From: Candidatus Bathyarchaeota archaeon
GTDB taxonomy: Archaea > Thermoproteota > Bathyarchaeia > Bathyarchaeales > DTEX01
NCBI GenBank assembly: GCA_018397065.1
Contig: JAGTRI010000004.1
Span: 1 to 64,000, forward strand
Direction of reading: 5' to 3'
DNA: 64,000 nt
The notes beneath the pieces are model-generated. The model saw nothing but the letters and a program-made list of their open reading frames with translations, did not search any database and was not told the DNA's origin. A program made the translations under genes and the position numbers. Below, in pieces: positions 52,383 through 60,834 of this stretch; within the stretch, counting starts at the first letter, position 1, and each line of letters starts with the position of its first letter.

Positions 52383-53687
52383 TTACTGCATAATTCTCTC
52401 AAACAAGTGCTCAATCGGAACAATCTCTTGTGTTCTTTCTCTCATAGACCGCAAGACAACCATGTTCTGTTTGATTTCTTTTGATCCCACTATAACGGCG
52501 TGCGTTATTCCACGTCGATCTGCATCCGAAAGTGCCTTAGAAACCGAGCGTCTCATAACTTCAAGCTCAACTATGAAGCCTTTTTCTCTTAGCATATTAG
52601 AAATCTTGAACGCTTGCCCAAAAAGAGAACTTTCAACCGCAACTACCAGGATACGTCTTTCTTCGGACCTTTGAGATATCTGTCTCTGTTTCTGTAGCGC
52701 AAGTGAAAGACGGTCTACACCTAAAGCGGCGCCTACTGCAGGCACCTGCCCACCGCCAAACAGTTCAATCAGCCTATCGTAACGCCCTCCTCCCCCAACA
52801 GCAATGTCCATATCTACAACAAAAACTTCAAAAACCAAGCCAGTATAATATTCCAAGCCTCGGGCGAAACCAGCTTCAACTAATAAATCAGCATCTACGC
52901 AGCCTGCTTTCAACATAGTAATAATTTCACTTAAGTTTCCAGCGGCTTCAAGAGCTTCAGAATAACTCTTTACAGCTTCATAGATTTCAGAAATAACAAC
53001 GTCAGATTGTCTTCCCTTGATGTTTAGAAGAGTCTCCAGTGTGTCCAAGCTACTTTTTGAACTACCAGCATTCTTCGCTGTTTCGAGAGCTATGTCAACT
53101 TGTTTTTTATCCAAAAGCTGCATGATGCTGTTTTGTTGTTCTTCAGCAATTCCATCGTGACTCAGTATACTTCGCAAGATCCCTACGTGGCCAACTTTGA
53201 AAAAATAGCTCTTTAAGCCAATCTCTTTTAGCAAGCTGTTGGTTAAGGCCAGAATCTCAACATCAGCTTCAGATTTATTTGAGCCAAAAAGCTCGTAGTT
53301 TGCCTGCCAAAATTCACGGTACCTTCCAAACTGGGGCTCATCGTAACGGTATAAGCTGCCGATAGAAAATAGCCTTAATGGTCGAGGAGCACTCTGCATT
53401 TTTGTAGCCACAAGCCTAGCGACAGAAGCTGTGAATTCAGGTCTAAGCGCAACCTTTCTTCCACCAAGGTCTTCGAAGACAAACATCCGTCTTCTGTTTT
53501 CCTCACCCAGTTTCGCAGCCAGAAGCTCATAGTGTTCAACGAGGGGCGTAACAACCTCCTTGTACCCGTAAAGCCTCGAAACCTTTCTTGCCTTTTGTTC
53601 AATGAACCTTAGATTTTCTGCTTCTTCGTTTATGAGATCCCTCATCCCTCGAACTGTTCGGCGAAATTCAGAAGCCAACCACAACAC
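52383..53687 (-). CDS. hisS: Histidyl-tRNA synthetase
   Basis: A 434-residue class II synthetase. Motif 2 is SIGSLYRYDEPQFGRYREFWQANYELFG. The histidine-site segment is GFARGLEYYTGLVFEVFV. Motif 3 is GGGGRYDRLIELFGGGQVPAVGAALGVDRL. The C-terminal anticodon-binding domain has RILVVAVESSLFGQA and VELEVMRRSVSKALSDADRRGITHAVIVG. It starts at GTG 53687 after AGGAA. The length is normal. Confidence 0.96.
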   Translation of the reverse strand: MLWLASEFRRTVRGMRDLINEEAENLRFIEQKARKVSRLYGYKEVVTPLVEHYELLAAKLGEENRRRMFVFEDLGGRKVALRPEFTASVARLVATKMQSAPRPLRLFSIGSLYRYDEPQFGRYREFWQANYELFGSNKSEADVEILALTNSLLKEIGLKSYFFKVGHVGILRSILSHDGIAEEQQNSIMQLLDKKQVDIALETAKNAGSSKSSLDTLETLLNIKGRQSDVVISEIYEAVKSYSEALEAAGNLSEIITMLKAGCVDADLLVEAGFARGLEYYTGLVFEVFVVDMDIAVGGGGRYDRLIELFGGGQVPAVGAALGVDRLSLALQKQRQISQRSEERRILVVAVESSLFGQAFKISNMLREKGFIVELEVMRRSVSKALSDADRRGITHAVIVGSKEIKQNMVVLRSMRERTQEIVPIEHLFERIMQ

Positions 53688-53807
53688 CTGTTCCTAGGAA
53701 AATATGTCATTTACCCTCTTATTTTGTAACAATATTTTAAAAGTTCTTTCATTAAATAAACTAAGATGTTTTGAACCGTTTAAAATGTTTTTATGAAAAA
53801 CTTCATT

Positions 53808-54404
53808 TTAGACATCTTTTTTAAATGACAATCGTGAAAGCGAATAATAGACAATTTCGCCTCTTCTGTTAAGAACTGAAAGAATAAGTGTTTTTTTCAA
53901 ACTCTGTGCACGCGACAATACCCCAGCAAGGTCATTAATAGCAATAGGTTGTCCCTCTTTAATTCCAAGCACAAGGTAATCAGATGTGGACTTGTTGTAT
54001 TCTCCTTTTTTGTAAACTCTGAAATCGATTCCTAAGCTAAACCCTTCTCTAACAACGTAGCCTCTGCTTCTGAGGTCACGGTAAATAAGGTAACGAACCC
54101 AAGCATCTTTGTCAATAATTCTTGCCTTCGTTAACAATTGCTGAAAACTAATAGACGTATTTGTTTCTTCGTCTATAACCTCAATTATTCCCTTGTCCAA
54201 TAAGTACAACGCTTCATAATAACTTAAGATGAGATCGCTGTTTTCAGGTGTTCCGTATCCGCGTGACGAAAGACCTTCAATGTCTTCAGATGAAGGAATA
54301 AGGACTCCCTTATCCTTAAGTATCCCCTTAAGAACAACCAGTTTTTCCTCTTTTTCTTTACGCTTTTTACTATTTCCGCTTTCAACAGTCATATGCGTTT
54401 CCAA
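53808..54404 (-). CDS. endA: tRNA-splicing endonuclease subunit, catalytic histidine missing
   Basis: A 198-residue EndA-like protein with the N-terminal domain (SYYEALYLLDKGIIEV) and the C-terminal nuclease domain (YLIYRDLRSRGYVVREGFSLGIDFRVYKKGE). Of the catalytic Tyr-His-Lys set, Tyr131 in FRVYKKG and a lysine at 170-171 are kept. The position that is normally histidine in HSxYLV reads TSDYLV, with Thr140 instead. Heterotetrameric archaeal EndA has a structural subunit that lacks catalytic residues; this may be one, with a catalytic partner elsewhere. A BHB-cleaving endonuclease is needed for the intron-bearing tRNA in this window. Confidence 0.8.
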   Translation of the reverse strand: METHMTVESGNSKKRKEKEEKLVVLKGILKDKGVLIPSSEDIEGLSSRGYGTPENSDLILSYYEALYLLDKGIIEVIDEETNTSISFQQLLTKARIIDKDAWVRYLIYRDLRSRGYVVREGFSLGIDFRVYKKGEYNKSTSDYLVLGIKEGQPIAINDLAGVLSRAQSLKKTLILSVLNRRGEIVYYSLSRLSFKKDV

Positions 54405-54431
54405 CCAATAATATCATTTGGTCTATAGCCA

Positions 54432-55451
54432 TCAGCCTTTTAGCCTTTCCTTCAATTCTTTGCTAGTTATGATTCCATCTTCGCGTATCACAGCTGTCAC
54501 GTACCGCATTGGCGTAATATCAAACGCTGGATTCATCACTTGTACACCTTCAGGAGCAATGGTTTCGGTTCCAATCCGTGTCACTTCTTCAGGGTTTCGC
54601 TCTTCGATTACCACATCTTTAGCTGACTTAGAAAAATCAAACGTTGAAGATGGAGCAGCAACATAAAACGGAATGTTATTTTCATGTGCCAGAACAGCCA
54701 CTGCGTAGGTGCCAATCTTATTTATCACTGCATCACGTACAATCCTGTCTGCTCCAACAATTACTTTATTAATCAATCCCTTTGACATGACGTATCCAGC
54801 CATGTTGTCAGTAATTAAGGTCACAGGAATATTGTCTCGCATAAGCTCAAAAACTGTGAGCCTTGCACCTTGAAGAAGCGGCCTCGTCTCATCTGCAAAA
54901 ACTTTAATGCGTTTTCCTTCCTCCCAGGCGGCTCTAACAACTGCCAAGGCCGTTCCATATTCAACTGTGGCTAGGCTGCCAGCATTGCAGTGAGTTAAAA
55001 TAACATCGCCATCATTAATTAGCGTTGCGCCATGTTTTCCGATTCTGCGGTTCACCTCTACGTCTTCATCAGCCATCCTAAGAGCCTCCGTAATAATGGC
55101 TTTTTTAAGATTATCAATTCCCCCTCTAGTTTCTCTAGCTTTCTTCAAAATTCTGTCAACAGCCCAAAACAAGTTAACCGCAGTAGGACGAGTGTTTCTG
55201 ATCGTTTCCGCTGCAAATTCCAGTTCACACATGAAATCCTTTCTGTTTAGAGCTTTAGAGTGGTACGCAGTGAGAGCCAAGCCATACGCTGTAGCTACGC
55301 CAATTAGAGGTGCACCCCTTATCTTCATTTCTTTGAGAGCTTGAGCAACTTGTTCACACGTTTTAAGCTCAATCCAAACTTCTTTTTTCGGTAGAACTGT
55401 CTGGTCAATCGTGTAGACAACGCCATCTCTCCATTCAATCGTCCTCACCAT
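54432..55451 (-). CDS. mtnA: S-methyl-5-thioribose-1-phosphate isomerase family enzyme
   Basis: A 339-residue MtnA. KIRGAPLIGVATAYGLAL and NTRPTAVNLFWAVDR lie near the N-terminus. The catalytic Cys155 is in ILTHCNAGSLATVEYGTAL and Asp235 is in IVGADRIVRDAV. It isomerises the ribose phosphate made from methylthioadenosine, in methionine salvage after SAM use, fitting the mat gene in this window. Archaeal relatives may also act on ribose-1,5-bisphosphate, so the exact substrate is open. Confidence 0.92.
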   Translation of the reverse strand: MVRTIEWRDGVVYTIDQTVLPKKEVWIELKTCEQVAQALKEMKIRGAPLIGVATAYGLALTAYHSKALNRKDFMCELEFAAETIRNTRPTAVNLFWAVDRILKKARETRGGIDNLKKAIITEALRMADEDVEVNRRIGKHGATLINDGDVILTHCNAGSLATVEYGTALAVVRAAWEEGKRIKVFADETRPLLQGARLTVFELMRDNIPVTLITDNMAGYVMSKGLINKVIVGADRIVRDAVINKIGTYAVAVLAHENNIPFYVAAPSSTFDFSKSAKDVVIEERNPEEVTRIGTETIAPEGVQVMNPAFDITPMRYVTAVIREDGIITSKELKERLKG

Positions 55452-55567
55452 TGCACGCTCCTAAACATTGTTCGATGATTATTTCAAAAGATACTGAAGA
55501 GTCGATTAATATAGGTTTTAACCAAGAAATAGTCTTTGTCAGCTTTTTGGTAATCAACTCTTTTGAA

Positions 55568-55999
55568 CTATGAAGTGTAATGCAGAATCCAGTACAGCTC
55601 AATCTCTATTGCTATGTACGCTATAAGTACAAGAGCAACGCCGATTCCTATGAAAAACGAAACTTGACGAGGGTTATGAACGCGCCTGGTGCCTCGGTAA
55701 ATAAGCAGAAACCCAGTTGCACCTAAAGCATACAGAATCATTATCGCTATGCTGCCTATCAGCAGCTGGTCGTGAATTTGGTAAGGAATAAAAGCTAGAA
55801 ATCTTCCTGAGCCTAAGGGAATCGCAGCCACCGGGTTCATTAGAACGTCATATACGCCGCCTCCTAACAGGAAAATTGCTGCTGCCATAGCTAGTATGGC
55901 GATAAATATTGGAGATGGGCGATAGGTTGCCAGCTTTGTTATTGTTTTTTGAAGGAAATAGTTCCAAGACGAGAATTTACGATTCGAGTTCTTCGACAT
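55568..55999 (-). CDS. Small integral membrane protein, function unknown
   Basis: A 143-residue protein from ATG 55999. After a basic, soluble N-terminus come three hydrophobic helices: about residues 30-50 (SPIFIAILAMAAAIFLLGGGVY), 78-98 (LLIGSIAIMILYALGATGFLLIY) and 116-135 (FFIGIGVALVLIAYIAIEI). A short RGTRRVHNPRQV loop lies between the last two. No transporter or enzyme motif is visible. A TTG at 56023 would add 8 residues. Confidence 0.6.
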   Translation of the reverse strand: MSKNSNRKFSSWNYFLQKTITKLATYRPSPIFIAILAMAAAIFLLGGGVYDVLMNPVAAIPLGSGRFLAFIPYQIHDQLLIGSIAIMILYALGATGFLLIYRGTRRVHNPRQVSFFIGIGVALVLIAYIAIEIELYWILHYTS

Positions 56000-56064
56000 G
56001 GCTGCTTTCCACTCTTTAAACAAAATCCATTATTTTGATGCGATATATAAAATGTGGAAACAAT

Positions 56065-56316
56065 TTAAACCTTGTGCACTTCCGTCTCTTGGTCTAAAAT
56101 TTTATTTTCGAAGCCTGAAGCTAGAAGATGCTGAGCGACCTCTTTAACCCAGATGCCGCTGAACTCGTTATTTTTTATTTGCGTCAGGTATTCTGTCCAA
56201 GTGATGTTCATGGATTTCTTCCAAGCTTCGAAATTTTTGACTAGGTTTTTGTACGCAGACTCATGAAACTCACAGAACCTGCTTTCAGACTTCCTATTAC
56301 AAATTTCGCAGCGCAC
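56065..56316 (-). CDS. Small cysteine-cluster protein downstream of topA
   Basis: An 83-residue protein starting with GTG directly adjacent to the topA stop. CEICNRKSESRFCEFHESAY gives a Cys/His zinc finger at the N-terminus. The rest is helical and charged (LVKNFEAWKKSMNITWTEYLTQI). Its coupling to topA suggests a topoisomerase accessory or DNA-related factor, but the family is not recognised. Confidence 0.65.
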   Translation of the reverse strand: MRCEICNRKSESRFCEFHESAYKNLVKNFEAWKKSMNITWTEYLTQIKNNEFSGIWVKEVAQHLLASGFENKILDQETEVHKV

Positions 56317-58395
56317 CTACTTTCTTGCCTCCCTTGAAGGGCATTCAGGTCGAACACAGAAAACCAAAGGTCGTTTGCCCTTTGCTCGAAACTGAACCAT
56401 GGGCCATCCACAGAAATCGCAATTTTTTCCAGCCGACTTAATAGTGCCAGTCTGAGGAAGAGGGAATGAAGTCTTGCATTTTCCAATAAAGAAATTTGAG
56501 CAGCCCAAAAAGCGTTTACCTGTTTTTTTAGAGTAAAGAACAATGAGCTTCCCAGTTCCGCACTGCAAGCAACCGCCTATAACCCTTCGCTGCATTTGGG
56601 CGTTTTTGGCAGCCTCTGAAAGCTCTTGACCTAATATTTCTTGCTCTTTCTTCATCTCGGTTAAAACTGGTTCTAACCTTGACTTGGCCTTTTCAAGGAT
56701 CTCTTCAGTGGTTCTTATGCCCTTCTGGATTTCCTCCATGTTGTCTTCAAGTTCTTTCGTAAAGCTAATTGAGATTACTTCTGGGCAGTGTCTTTCCAGA
56801 ATATCGATTACGTCAAGCCCTAGTTCTGAAACAGTTGCTCTTTCACCGGTTACGTATCCTCGGCTGTAAAGAGTGTCAATTATGCCTGCTCTTGTTGCCT
56901 TTGTTCCGATTCCCTCGTCTTCCATCTTCTTAAGTAGACTGCTTGGGTTGTATCTAGGCGGAGGCTTAGTAAACCTGTCTTCAACAGAAATCTCTCTAAA
57001 CGTGATTTCCTGCCCTTTCTCCAAATGTGGAAGCAAAACCTCCTCTAACTGAATGAAGGGCCTGTAGAAAACCATCCATCCTTCCTCCAAGACTTGCTTG
57101 CCATACAAAAAGAACTTGTGACCGTCAATCGATATTGTTGCCTTTGCGCTTTGCTTCAAAGCAGGCTTGCCAAACACAGCCATGAACCTTCTCACAATCA
57201 AGTCCCAAAGTTTCCTTTCAGGTTCACCAAGCGCTTTGCCTGGTAGGTTGCCTGTTGGATATATCGAAGGGTGCGCTGGATCGTCCTTTTTTCCTTCATT
57301 TGGAACAAGTTTTTGTTCGCCTAAGAGCTGTTCGGCTAAGCCTTTGTATTTCAAGTCTTGGCTAAGCGATTCGAGGATTGCTCGGCTGTTAATTGAAGGC
57401 GGAATTTTTTGGCTAGAAGTCCGTGGATAAGATATCAAGGCTTCGAGGTACAACCTTTCAGCGATGTCAGAGGTTCGTTTAGGCGTGTATTTAAAAAAGC
57501 TGTAAGCTTCAGCTTGTAAGGCGCCAAGGTCGAAGGGCACTGGAGGATTCTGACGGAACTTCTTGACCTCCACATCTGTAATTGTTCCCTTTTTTCCCTT
57601 ACAGGCGTTTAAGACGGCTTCAGCCTCGTTTCGGCTTTCTATTTTGTCTTTCTCGTACTCCACGTCGAATGTTTGCCCGTTAATCTCAACTGTGGCTTTT
57701 ATTGCCCAAAAAGGAATAGGGACAAAGGTGTTAATCGTTTTCTCTCTATCCACAAGGAACTTCAGCGTTGGACCTTGCACTCTGCCTGTGCTTAAAGTAA
57801 GGTATTTGCCGCTCCACTTTTTTGCAGCGACCGTCATAGCTCTGGAAAGGTTGATGCCGTACATGGCATCAAGGAAGTGGCGGCACACCCCAGCTTCAAC
57901 AATTGGGAACTCGATGTGTTCAATGATCTCAGCATACGATTTTTTCAGTTCATCTGTCGTAAGCGTTGAGAACTTCATTCTTTTTGCTTCTTTGTCCTTT
58001 TCTCCACAAGCATATTTGAGGATGGTGTAGCCTAACGTTGCTCCTTCAATGTCGTAATCAGTTGCGAGAATGAACTCGTCAGCGTCTTTAGATAGAGTTG
58101 AAATAACCTCAATCCACGTTCTTGTGTCTTTAGCGTCTCTTTCAGCTACGTATCTTGGAACCCATTCAAACTCGAAAACTGGATAAACATTGCGGTCAGT
58201 CACCTTCGGAGCAACTGTGTAGAGATGCCCCAACGCTGCTACAACAGTTAACCTTTTACCCGCACGGTAAGCCTCGTAATGTGGAACCCCGTTTGTTTCG
58301 TTTTTTCTAGGCTTCCCATTTTCATCTAGAGCCTTCGCAACTCGCTCAGCGGTGCTAGGCTTCTCGCACAATATTAAGACGTTCTCTTCAGCCAA
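56317..58395 (-). CDS. topA: DNA topoisomerase I (type IA)
   Basis: A 692-residue type IA enzyme. The TOPRIM domain has LILCEKPSTAERVAKAL and ATDYDIEGATLGYTIL. The catalytic tyrosine lies in ALISYPRTSSQKIP, near residue 325. Two C-terminal zinc ribbons follow (CLQCGTGKLIVLYSKKTGKRFLGC; CDFCGWPM). It relaxes negative supercoils. No reverse-gyrase helicase domain is fused, and a plain topoisomerase I suggests the organism is not hyperthermophilic, though this is weak evidence. Confidence 0.95.
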   Translation of the reverse strand: MAEENVLILCEKPSTAERVAKALDENGKPRKNETNGVPHYEAYRAGKRLTVVAALGHLYTVAPKVTDRNVYPVFEFEWVPRYVAERDAKDTRTWIEVISTLSKDADEFILATDYDIEGATLGYTILKYACGEKDKEAKRMKFSTLTTDELKKSYAEIIEHIEFPIVEAGVCRHFLDAMYGINLSRAMTVAAKKWSGKYLTLSTGRVQGPTLKFLVDREKTINTFVPIPFWAIKATVEINGQTFDVEYEKDKIESRNEAEAVLNACKGKKGTITDVEVKKFRQNPPVPFDLGALQAEAYSFFKYTPKRTSDIAERLYLEALISYPRTSSQKIPPSINSRAILESLSQDLKYKGLAEQLLGEQKLVPNEGKKDDPAHPSIYPTGNLPGKALGEPERKLWDLIVRRFMAVFGKPALKQSAKATISIDGHKFFLYGKQVLEEGWMVFYRPFIQLEEVLLPHLEKGQEITFREISVEDRFTKPPPRYNPSSLLKKMEDEGIGTKATRAGIIDTLYSRGYVTGERATVSELGLDVIDILERHCPEVISISFTKELEDNMEEIQKGIRTTEEILEKAKSRLEPVLTEMKKEQEILGQELSEAAKNAQMQRRVIGGCLQCGTGKLIVLYSKKTGKRFLGCSNFFIGKCKTSFPLPQTGTIKSAGKNCDFCGWPMVQFRAKGKRPLVFCVRPECPSREARK

Positions 58396-58524
58396 TTAGG
58401 GTTCCTCTTAGAGTGTCTTTCTTTTAGTCCTTTTTACAGGTTTAGAGTATTGTGCACTATTTTTGAATATCGCCACCTAAGTAACGGCTGATAAGAATCT
58501 GTCGGCGTGGTCCTTATTAGGCAG

Positions 58525-58538
58525 AACTATATAATTTC
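58525..58538 (+). promoter_or_regulatory. TATA box for the zinc-ribbon gene
   Basis: AACTATATAATTT at 58525-58537 predicts transcription from about 58556. That leaves a short leader with GAGGTTAGAGAA before GTG 58570. Confidence 0.45.
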
Positions 58539-58569
58539 TCCCTAATCTACCTTGAAAGAGGTTAGAGAA

Positions 58570-58779
58570 GTGCCTCAGAAGGTTAATTGTCACGAATGTG
58601 GATACGTCCTTTATCAGGGACAAGAGCTAAAATCTCCTGAGGACATCCTGCAGGCTTATGAGGGAAAATGTCCAAAATGTGGCGCCAAGCTGTCTATGGA
58701 GCCTTTGAACATAGAAATTGAAGCTGCATCAAACAAGCCTTCCTCAAAAATATTAGGGTTCACAGCAAAATCCACGTAA
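58570..58779 (+). CDS. Small zinc-ribbon protein
   Basis: A 69-residue protein from GTG 58570, chosen because it follows GAGGT and lies downstream of the predicted start of transcription. It has CHECG and CPKCG pairs about 30 residues apart, giving one zinc ribbon. The tail is serine/alanine-rich and short. It is divergent from topA. The function is unknown. Confidence 0.65.
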   Translation: MPQKVNCHECGYVLYQGQELKSPEDILQAYEGKCPKCGAKLSMEPLNIEIEAASNKPSSKILGFTAKST

Positions 58780-58881
58780 AATCTTTTCCCAGCTCCACTT
58801 CTTTTTTGATGGCAACTAAGGTTTATTAGGGCTTCAAGAAAACCTATTGTTTAGCAAAAAGACTCCAGAGCAGAGTGGAAA

Positions 58882-59388
58882 ATGTCAGAGTCAGTTACGA
58901 TTTCAGTAAAGATACCGAAGGAGGTTTATGACGAGCTAGTCTTGCGTTGGCCAGAGGGAGAAAGAAGCAACCTAATCCGCGAAGCCATAATCGAGAAACT
59001 ACAGAAAACTCCACGCCCAGACAAAATTCTCGAGTTGGAAACCAAGATACAAAAAATTGAAAACGACATCGCAATAATAAAGAAGAGTCTCGCAGACCTC
59101 GAAGTTCTCACCTACGAAAGGGGAAAAGTAAACCCTCACGTTTTCTGCGTTGACAAAATCGACCACTCAATCGTGGACCATCTAATCCATTACAACGGGG
59201 CTACAACACCAGAACTCGCCGAAGCCTTGAAACTCAACAGGTGGTTGATCCTCAACAGACTGAAACGAATAATGGGCCGATCAAAGAAAGAACTTGGAAA
59301 ACCAATAATCGAATACTTCGGCGGAGAAAAAGCAGGCAAAAGAAAAGCATGGTGGCTCAACGAAGAACTAACAGAAACAACACCATAA
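58882..59388 (+). CDS. Ribbon-helix-helix / coiled-coil / winged-helix regulator
   Basis: A 168-residue protein in three parts. Residues 1-45 are ribbon-helix-helix (SVTISVKIPKEVYDELV, ERSNLIREAIIEKL). Residues 50-75 form a coiled coil (ILELETKIQKIENDIAIIKKSLADLEVL). Residues 90-165 are winged-helix-like (IVDHLIHYNGATTPELAEALKLNRWLILNRLKRIMG). The combination suggests a dimeric DNA-binding regulator. The tRNA-Arg gene starts 28 nt after its stop. Confidence 0.75.
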   Translation: MSESVTISVKIPKEVYDELVLRWPEGERSNLIREAIIEKLQKTPRPDKILELETKIQKIENDIAIIKKSLADLEVLTYERGKVNPHVFCVDKIDHSIVDHLIHYNGATTPELAEALKLNRWLILNRLKRIMGRSKKELGKPIIEYFGGEKAGKRKAWWLNEELTETTP

Positions 59389-59416
59389 CCTCCGAAAAAG
59401 CACAAACATCAAAAAA

Positions 59417-59514
59417 GGGCCCGTGGCCCAGCCAGGATAAAGGCGCCGAGCCAAAAAAGCACGCAAGCCTCCGGAGCCGGAGATCCCTGGGTTCAAATCC
59501 CAGCGGGCCCGCCA
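59417..59514 (+). tRNA. tRNA-Arg (anticodon CCG) with an 18-nt intron in the anticodon stem
   Basis: The acceptor stem pairs 59417-59423 (GGGCCCG) with 59504-59510. The D stem is 59426-59428/59442-59444. The T arm is CTGGG-TTCAAAT-CCCAG at 59487-59503, then discriminator G and encoded CCA at 59512-59514. Removing 59449-59466 restores a perfect anticodon stem (CCG+GC pairing GCCGG at 59476-59480) and loop CTCCGGA, with anticodon CCG at 59471-59473. The intron therefore interrupts tRNA position 29/30 rather than the usual 37/38. The variable loop has 6 nt. Exact splice points could shift a little. Confidence 0.85.
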
Positions 59515-59585
59515 TTTTTTTCGGTTACAATTTTTTTGTGACTTGAAAAGTTTCAATTTGTGAATTATGAAGGTTCATCTGTATT

Positions 59586-60164
59586 TTATGGCGAAGCTAG
59601 TTTTTTTAGGTCTTCAACTCCTTCCGCGTAGCCGGAGGCAATCAAGATGTCTCCTTGTTCTATTATAGTGTCAGGTTTTGGCCTAATGCACTTTTCTCCT
59701 CTGCGGATAGCTAGGACCCACATGCCTGTTTCTTCTGGAATTTGGGCTTCTCTGAGGGTCTTGTTTGCGAGTTTGGATTTCTTTGTAACGCGTACTTGTG
59801 TAATTGTTTCGTCCGCTTCTTTAATTATAAGTTTTAGAACTGGATGCGGTTCGAGTCCTCTTAGTATGACTTCAGATATTTGTGCAGCGGAGTCCGCGAT
59901 TTTTTCAGCTGCAACTCCCAGTCTAATTAGGCCTAATAAGCCTTTTGCCTCCTCGTTTGTAAATTTGCTTGTTAAAACGCGCAGTTCGAAGTCTGTATGC
60001 AGCCTGTCAACGTACTCTTCCAGCCTCTGAACCTCTTCAGCTAGCTCCGTACTGTTCAATAGAATTGACGAGTAAGCCAAGTCCATCATTAATTCCGAAG
60101 TGTTTTTAAGTTCAGCTAATTGTTCAACGATTTTTTTGAATTCCTCTGGATATTGTTGAGGCAC
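59586..60164 (-). CDS. PhoU-like and RCK_C (TrkA-C) domain protein
   Basis: A 192-residue protein. Residues 1-100 are PhoU-like helices (EQLAELKNTSELMMDLAYSSILLNSTELAEEV). Residues 105-190 form a TrkA-C/RCK_C domain (ITQVRVTKKSKLANKTLREAQIPEETGMWVLAIRRG, IEQGDILIASGYAEGVEDL). RCK_C domains bind small ligands and regulate ion channels or transporters. It begins at GTG one base after the stop of a close paralogue. It likely regulates the transporter upstream. Confidence 0.88.
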   Translation of the reverse strand: MPQQYPEEFKKIVEQLAELKNTSELMMDLAYSSILLNSTELAEEVQRLEEYVDRLHTDFELRVLTSKFTNEEAKGLLGLIRLGVAAEKIADSAAQISEVILRGLEPHPVLKLIIKEADETITQVRVTKKSKLANKTLREAQIPEETGMWVLAIRRGEKCIRPKPDTIIEQGDILIASGYAEGVEDLKKLASP

Positions 60165-60165
60165 T

Positions 60166-60792
60166 TTACTTCACCCCACCATTTTGGCCTTTCTCTGTGA
60201 TCTCTTTAAACCGTTTTGTGCCCAGGGACGATCCCCTGACTATGAGTATGTCGTTTTCTTTGATAACTTCATAATCTTCTGGATTGATTATCCAGTCTTT
60301 GTTTCTTCCAATAGCGAGGATGTCGACACCCATCTTCGCTGCTAGATCCAGCTCACGAATCCTTTTTCCAATAATCAATGAATCTTTTGTCACTTTAGCC
60401 CGTATCAATCGTTCTTCAACATTTTCGAAAATTTCGGTCACTATCGGATGCACGCCAATGTTTTGTACAACTATTGCTGCAATGTCTGCTGCTGCATCAG
60501 AAATCTTGTCCGCAGCTGACCCGATTCTTGATACTGCTAGTAAATCTTCAGCATCATCTGGGTTTCTGGCTGCGACCATGATGTGTATTTCAAGGAGCAG
60601 CGCTAAACGGTCAATTCTTTTTTCAAGTTCAATTACGTCTTCAGCGAGTTCTTTGTCGTTGAATAATGCGGCGGAATATGCCAGGTCAATCATTAACTCA
60701 GAAAGATTCTTCATTTCTAAAACTATTTCCCTAATGGATACTGGTTGGTATTCTATTTTTTCCAGATTATGCATATCCGGCTTGTGCTCCAT
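60166..60792 (-). CDS. PhoU-like and RCK_C (TrkA-C) domain protein, paralogue
   Basis: A 208-residue protein of the same architecture: a helical PhoU-like part (VLEMKNLSELMIDLAYSAALFNDKELAEDV) and an RCK_C part (LIRAKVTKDSLIIGKRIRELDLAAKMGVDILAIGR, IKENDILIVRGSSLGTKRF). Clear repetition with the neighbouring gene shows a tandem duplication. It follows the MgtE-like transporter gene, from which it is 42 nt away. Confidence 0.88.
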   Translation of the reverse strand: MEHKPDMHNLEKIEYQPVSIREIVLEMKNLSELMIDLAYSAALFNDKELAEDVIELEKRIDRLALLLEIHIMVAARNPDDAEDLLAVSRIGSAADKISDAAADIAAIVVQNIGVHPIVTEIFENVEERLIRAKVTKDSLIIGKRIRELDLAAKMGVDILAIGRNKDWIINPEDYEVIKENDILIVRGSSLGTKRFKEITEKGQNGGVK

Positions 60793-60834
60793 TTATCATA
60801 ATTATCCATGTTATATTTTAATTAAGCTATCATT

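Noticed and set aside
59440..59490. Reading of the tRNA as a type II (long variable arm) species
   Set aside because: CTCC/GGAG can pair, but position 33 would not be U and the anticodon stem would fail; removal of an intron gives a perfect tRNA-Arg.
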